Source: Hyperoplus lanceolatus
Taxonomy: Eukaryota; Chordata; Actinopteri; Uranoscopiformes; Ammodytidae
Length of the DNA: 64,000 bases
Assembly: GCA_026929865.2 (NCBI GenBank)
Contig: CM049395.1
Coordinates: 15,764,001-15,828,000, forward strand
Direction of reading: 5' to 3'
The notes beneath the pieces are model-generated. The model ran no database searches. It saw nothing but the letters and a program-made list of their open reading frames with translations, and was not told the DNA's origin. How positions within the stretch are numbered: position 1 is the stretch's first letter; every line of letters begins with the position of its first letter. Both the position numbers and the translations under genes were made by a program. Below, in pieces: positions 60,622-64,000 of the stretch.

Positions 60622-63077
60622 GTAAGGCGCAGCTTAAAACCGTTTAAAAATACTCGGTTACCCAGCGTTTGACTGTCAAGTCCCACAGCGTGTCAGTAAA
60701 TTAACCCTTCTGGGGCAGAGATGCTGTCAGATTGGCTGTTTATCGCTCAAGCACAACGGGAACTTTATTAATTCCGCGAGCGCCAAAGGCTGCGCGAGCG
60801 TGTTTATGTTGATATTGAGACGCGCTGGTTTGTGTCAACGGACCGTTTTCTCCAGTGCACTAGCTCCTAGAGGCCGGTATTCACTTCATAAACCGTCCTC
60901 TGCGTGTTGTTTTTTAAATGAAGTATAGCGGCTCTCTTCTCGGTATGAAGCGTGTCTGTGTGTGCGGGTTGTTATGGGGCATTTTTCAATAAAAATAGCG
61001 TTAGATAGCTCGCGCGCACAACACAGCATCCAGACGGTCTGACTGGTTGACAGTGACAGCGGCATCATCATGCTTGTTGGTTGACATTTGTAAACACGCC
61101 GCATGGACGGCTTTTATCCTCGCCCATGTTGATAGATGGTAAAGTTGAAATCGATACCTTTTGTGGTGGTGTCTGTCTGCAGCTGGAGTTACATCATCGG
61201 GCCCGTGCGTAAATGCCTATGTGCCACTTTACCTGTTGATACGTGCAGCATAAAAACACACGTAGCTTCACGTAACGGTGCACTTGCACTGCAGATGATT
61301 AACTGTGATCAGCAAAGTGTCCAGGTGGTCAGTTCTCACACCTTCGTTTTTGCCTGTCACACGTCTGCGTCGGCCTTGTAGTAACACTGAAACACATGTT
61401 TTTTAATTCAACTTTGTGAAGCAGAGCTGGATAATATCAAGCAGTTTATTGATCGGGGTCTTGGGCTATTTTTAGGCTTTTCCCCACTGTATTTCACCGC
61501 CTGTCTGGGATCTGTGGATCTGTATGCTCCTTTGTGCCAGCTGCTGCTCAGTCCCACACACTGTAATGAACAGGTCTGGAGCTACAACCTTTGCCTCCTT
61601 TGAAAAGACAGATGTGGTCCACCTTCTATAGTGCCTGCACATTAAAAGCTTTCCCTAATTCATGATCAAAAGCACATAGAGCTTCTCGAACTAAAACATT
61701 TGATTTGAATGCTCTTTTCCTCATTGACATAATGTAAGATGAATGCTTTGGGTTTGGGCTGCAACTGACTGATTATATCTATTGTCACTTAATCAGCCAA
61801 TACCTTGTATCTTTATAAAGTGTCAGAAGTTATTGAGAAATGCCCGCAACTGCAAATTGCTTTTAAGAAACCAAAATATATTATCTCCAGCAGATCTGGA
61901 CAATTTAGATTAGAATCCAATCCCAAAAAATGAATTAGATATCAAAGCAGGCCTAGTTGCTGATTTATTTTTATGACTGCACTTATAGTTTCAACTGTTA
62001 CATACATAAGATAAAGTCTTTAAGCTCTGAAAAGTTATGAGGGGCATTTGTCGTTATATTAGATTAATTGATGACAAAGTAGCTTAATTAAGAATTGCAG
62101 ATAAATGACTTTTCTTTTCTTCAAATTGTTTGTTGGCGTAGATTTATTGTCTAAAGAAACATTAAGGAGGTCACTAGGGCTGGTCTGATTTTAGACTGCA
62201 TGCATGTCGAACCACTGATGATGATACTTCAACTTCACATTCCACCTTAAGGAAGCATTAGTTGATGCATCAACCTTTCTGAGGGTATCTGTGCTGGATT
62301 GAATGAACTGAGGACTTTGTTTAGTATTACAACCAGAGCCAGGTGATTGATTTTGCCCCATTCTAACCTTCTTAAAGTGTTGTCAGAGCCTCAGAGGGGT
62401 TAATCGCGTATGAATTCCTGTTGACAAAATACGTTCATGACAATATACTAGTCTGAGGCATTATCTGGACCGATCTTTACTCAGAAATGCAATTTGAAAA
62501 GCAGCGCGAGTCTATGACATAGGTGAAACGCTGAACTATGTTGCTTATCGTTTAGGTTTTATGATTGTTGTGATTATTTCATTAGCAATAGTTGTTGAAA
62601 TGGAATCTTTATTTCTGTCCTACAGTAGTGAGTGTATTTGTTAAACTGCTGATACTCATGTGTGAGAGCTGCAATAAAGAAGAGAGCAGTCCTCCTCTTT
62701 TGAAATCGTGGTTTGAACTTTCTGTGTCACAGGAGTTAATGAGTCAACAGCCACATCTCTCCAATAACCTATTTGCTCAGTTTTTGGTGGAAATATATTC
62801 ACACTCTCAGTAAGTGTATACCAAATGCAGTGCATGCCTGTTGTTAACTGTGGAATGAAGTGAAGCTAGTTGAAAAGACGGCTTACTTGTCTCCATCCTA
62901 AATAATCAACTGGCATTTTTACAAAAGGGGATTGCCCTGATCTGAGTCTCTCAAGTTTTGATATTTAAGGCCATTGTCCATACTCCAGAGCCTTGATCAA
63001 ATAATGCACCCGCGTATACCACCACCACCACCACCCACTGAATTCGACATTGAGTGATTACTGCTCTTGCTATGATC

Positions 63078-63133
63078 TATTCCCTCTTTGTTATGTGAAT
63101 ATATACATATATTCACATAACAAAGAGGGAATA
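63078..63133. repeat. perfect 26-bp inverted repeat (hairpin)
   Basis: The arms TATTCCCTCTTTGTTATGTG...ATA (63078-63103) and its exact complement (63108-63133) are separated by TACA. No mismatch in 26 bp. In pias1 intron 1. Confidence 0.97.
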
Positions 63134-63442
63134 TATACTTATTAAGATGTGGAGACATTAAACAATTAAAAGTTTTGCTGCTGTTTCACACCTTAGATAA
63201 AACTGATTGTGTTATTTTATTGACCAAATGTGTGCACCATACTGTTTGTCTCAGAGTGTGATGTTGTGCACCGGCCTGGCCTCACTCTCTCTTAGTGCAC
63301 AGATTCAAAAACAGGTCGCTGCCTGTAACTTTGTTGCAGGCTCTTTAATTTGGAGAGATTTAATTACAATTTGATGATCATTTTTATCAGATTAATGTGA
63401 ATATAATGTCAGAAAATAGTAAAACAAATTCCCATCACAGTA

Positions 63443-64000
63443 GGGGAGACCGGGGTAAGTAGGCACACTTTTTACTCTAGTGAGAATTGCTCATCACCTA
63501 AACATCTTTCAATAGTCATTCCTACATTACATTGAAGCTTAAGGTGTTGGCTTGAAATGTGAACCCCTCACTTTTTCTAACTTGTAATAAAAGAAATTTA
63601 CCATCAAAGACACTCTAATACATTGTGACAACCAACCCCATTAAGGGGTCGGTTGTCACACACTATGGGGTTGTTTGTCACAATGTTATCTTAATGGGAA
63701 AAATCTTAAAAAGAAGGCAAGAAAGCAGAACTAAATTTGAAAGTTGAATTTCATTGTCAAGTTGAAAAATAGGCCTACATAACTTTATGCATCTTAACAC
63801 AAAATGAGCAAGGAATAAAAAGGAAATCCATATTAAGACCAACCTACTGTATGTAACAACATAAAGAACAAAACAAATAGGTCTAACAATAATAGCCTAC
63901 TCAACCACGATACACACATTCACTATCTGAGTTACAGTGATGTAGGGTCTGCTCACTAACTAAGCAGAGATTGTGTGCCCACTGGTTGCACATACAACTC
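63443..64000. mobile_element. GGGGAGACCGGGGTAA element, cut by the window end
   Basis: Begins GGGGAGACCGGGGTAAGTAG and has internal echoes (CCCCATTAAGGGGTCGGTTG, GGGGTTGTTTGTCACA). Related in design to 56801-58105. The right end is not in the window. Confidence 0.55.

Larger units (their letters stand above)
60622..64000 (+). other. pias1: start of pias1 intron 1
   Basis: Begins GTAAGG. It is CpG-rich for about 230 bases, then ordinary AT-rich intronic sequence. A CAC/ACC trinucleotide patch lies near 63020, a perfect hairpin at 63078-63133, and a repeat of the GGGGAGACCGGGGTAA type starts at 63443. No exon seen. Confidence 0.8.

Overview
The window is chromosomal DNA from a teleost fish. 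It holds spliced vertebrate genes with small exons, many GT/CA microsatellites, and a dense load of typical fish DNA transposons (Tc1/mariner, hAT, TTAA-flanked MITEs), LINE pieces and a tRNA-derived SINE. Nothing here was searched against a database. Calls rest on reading translations, splice signals, terminal inverted repeats (TIRs) and target-site duplications (TSDs).

Three host genes lie on the plus strand in the order known from other vertebrates (MAP2K5 - SKOR1 - PIAS1). (1) The 3' end of map2k5: a 46-nt exon at 582-627 and the terminal exon at 24941-25045, separated by a 24.3-kb intron. (2) The whole coding part of skor1, ATG 38862 to stop 45115: one 1815-nt exon and six small exons, about 762 codons if a decayed exon relic at about 43865-43933 is skipped. 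(3) The first coding exon of pias1 (60598-60621, MAESAELK, then a donor site); the rest of pias1 lies beyond the window. The 13.8 kb upstream of skor1 is mostly unique AT-rich DNA with several blocks that look like conserved non-coding elements.

The map2k5 intron is a transposon trap. It contains a reversed L2-type LINE fragment (939-1830), a TTAA-flanked element (2087-3044), a nearly whole Tc1 element (6061-7668) beside a shorter decayed one (7677-8560), a hAT inside a hAT (10362-12226), a MITE with 9-bp TSDs (12510-12883), a Tc1 relic (12895-about 13815) and a deep nest at 15895-23157. In that nest a TA-flanked element holds a hAT, which holds a long LINE with an EN-RT reading frame, which in turn holds a 2.1-kb tandem-structured repeat.

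Between skor1 and pias1 lie a palindromic Tc1 derivative (46916-48702) split by a LINE tail, a Tc1 (49977-53327) that entered a tetranucleotide microsatellite and was itself invaded three times, and elements with an iterated internal motif (53530-55234, 56801-58105, 63443 to the end).

The most notable host-gene observation is the apparent loss of one in-frame skor1 exon. I found no new multi-gene system, no CRISPR array and no recognisable viral fossil.
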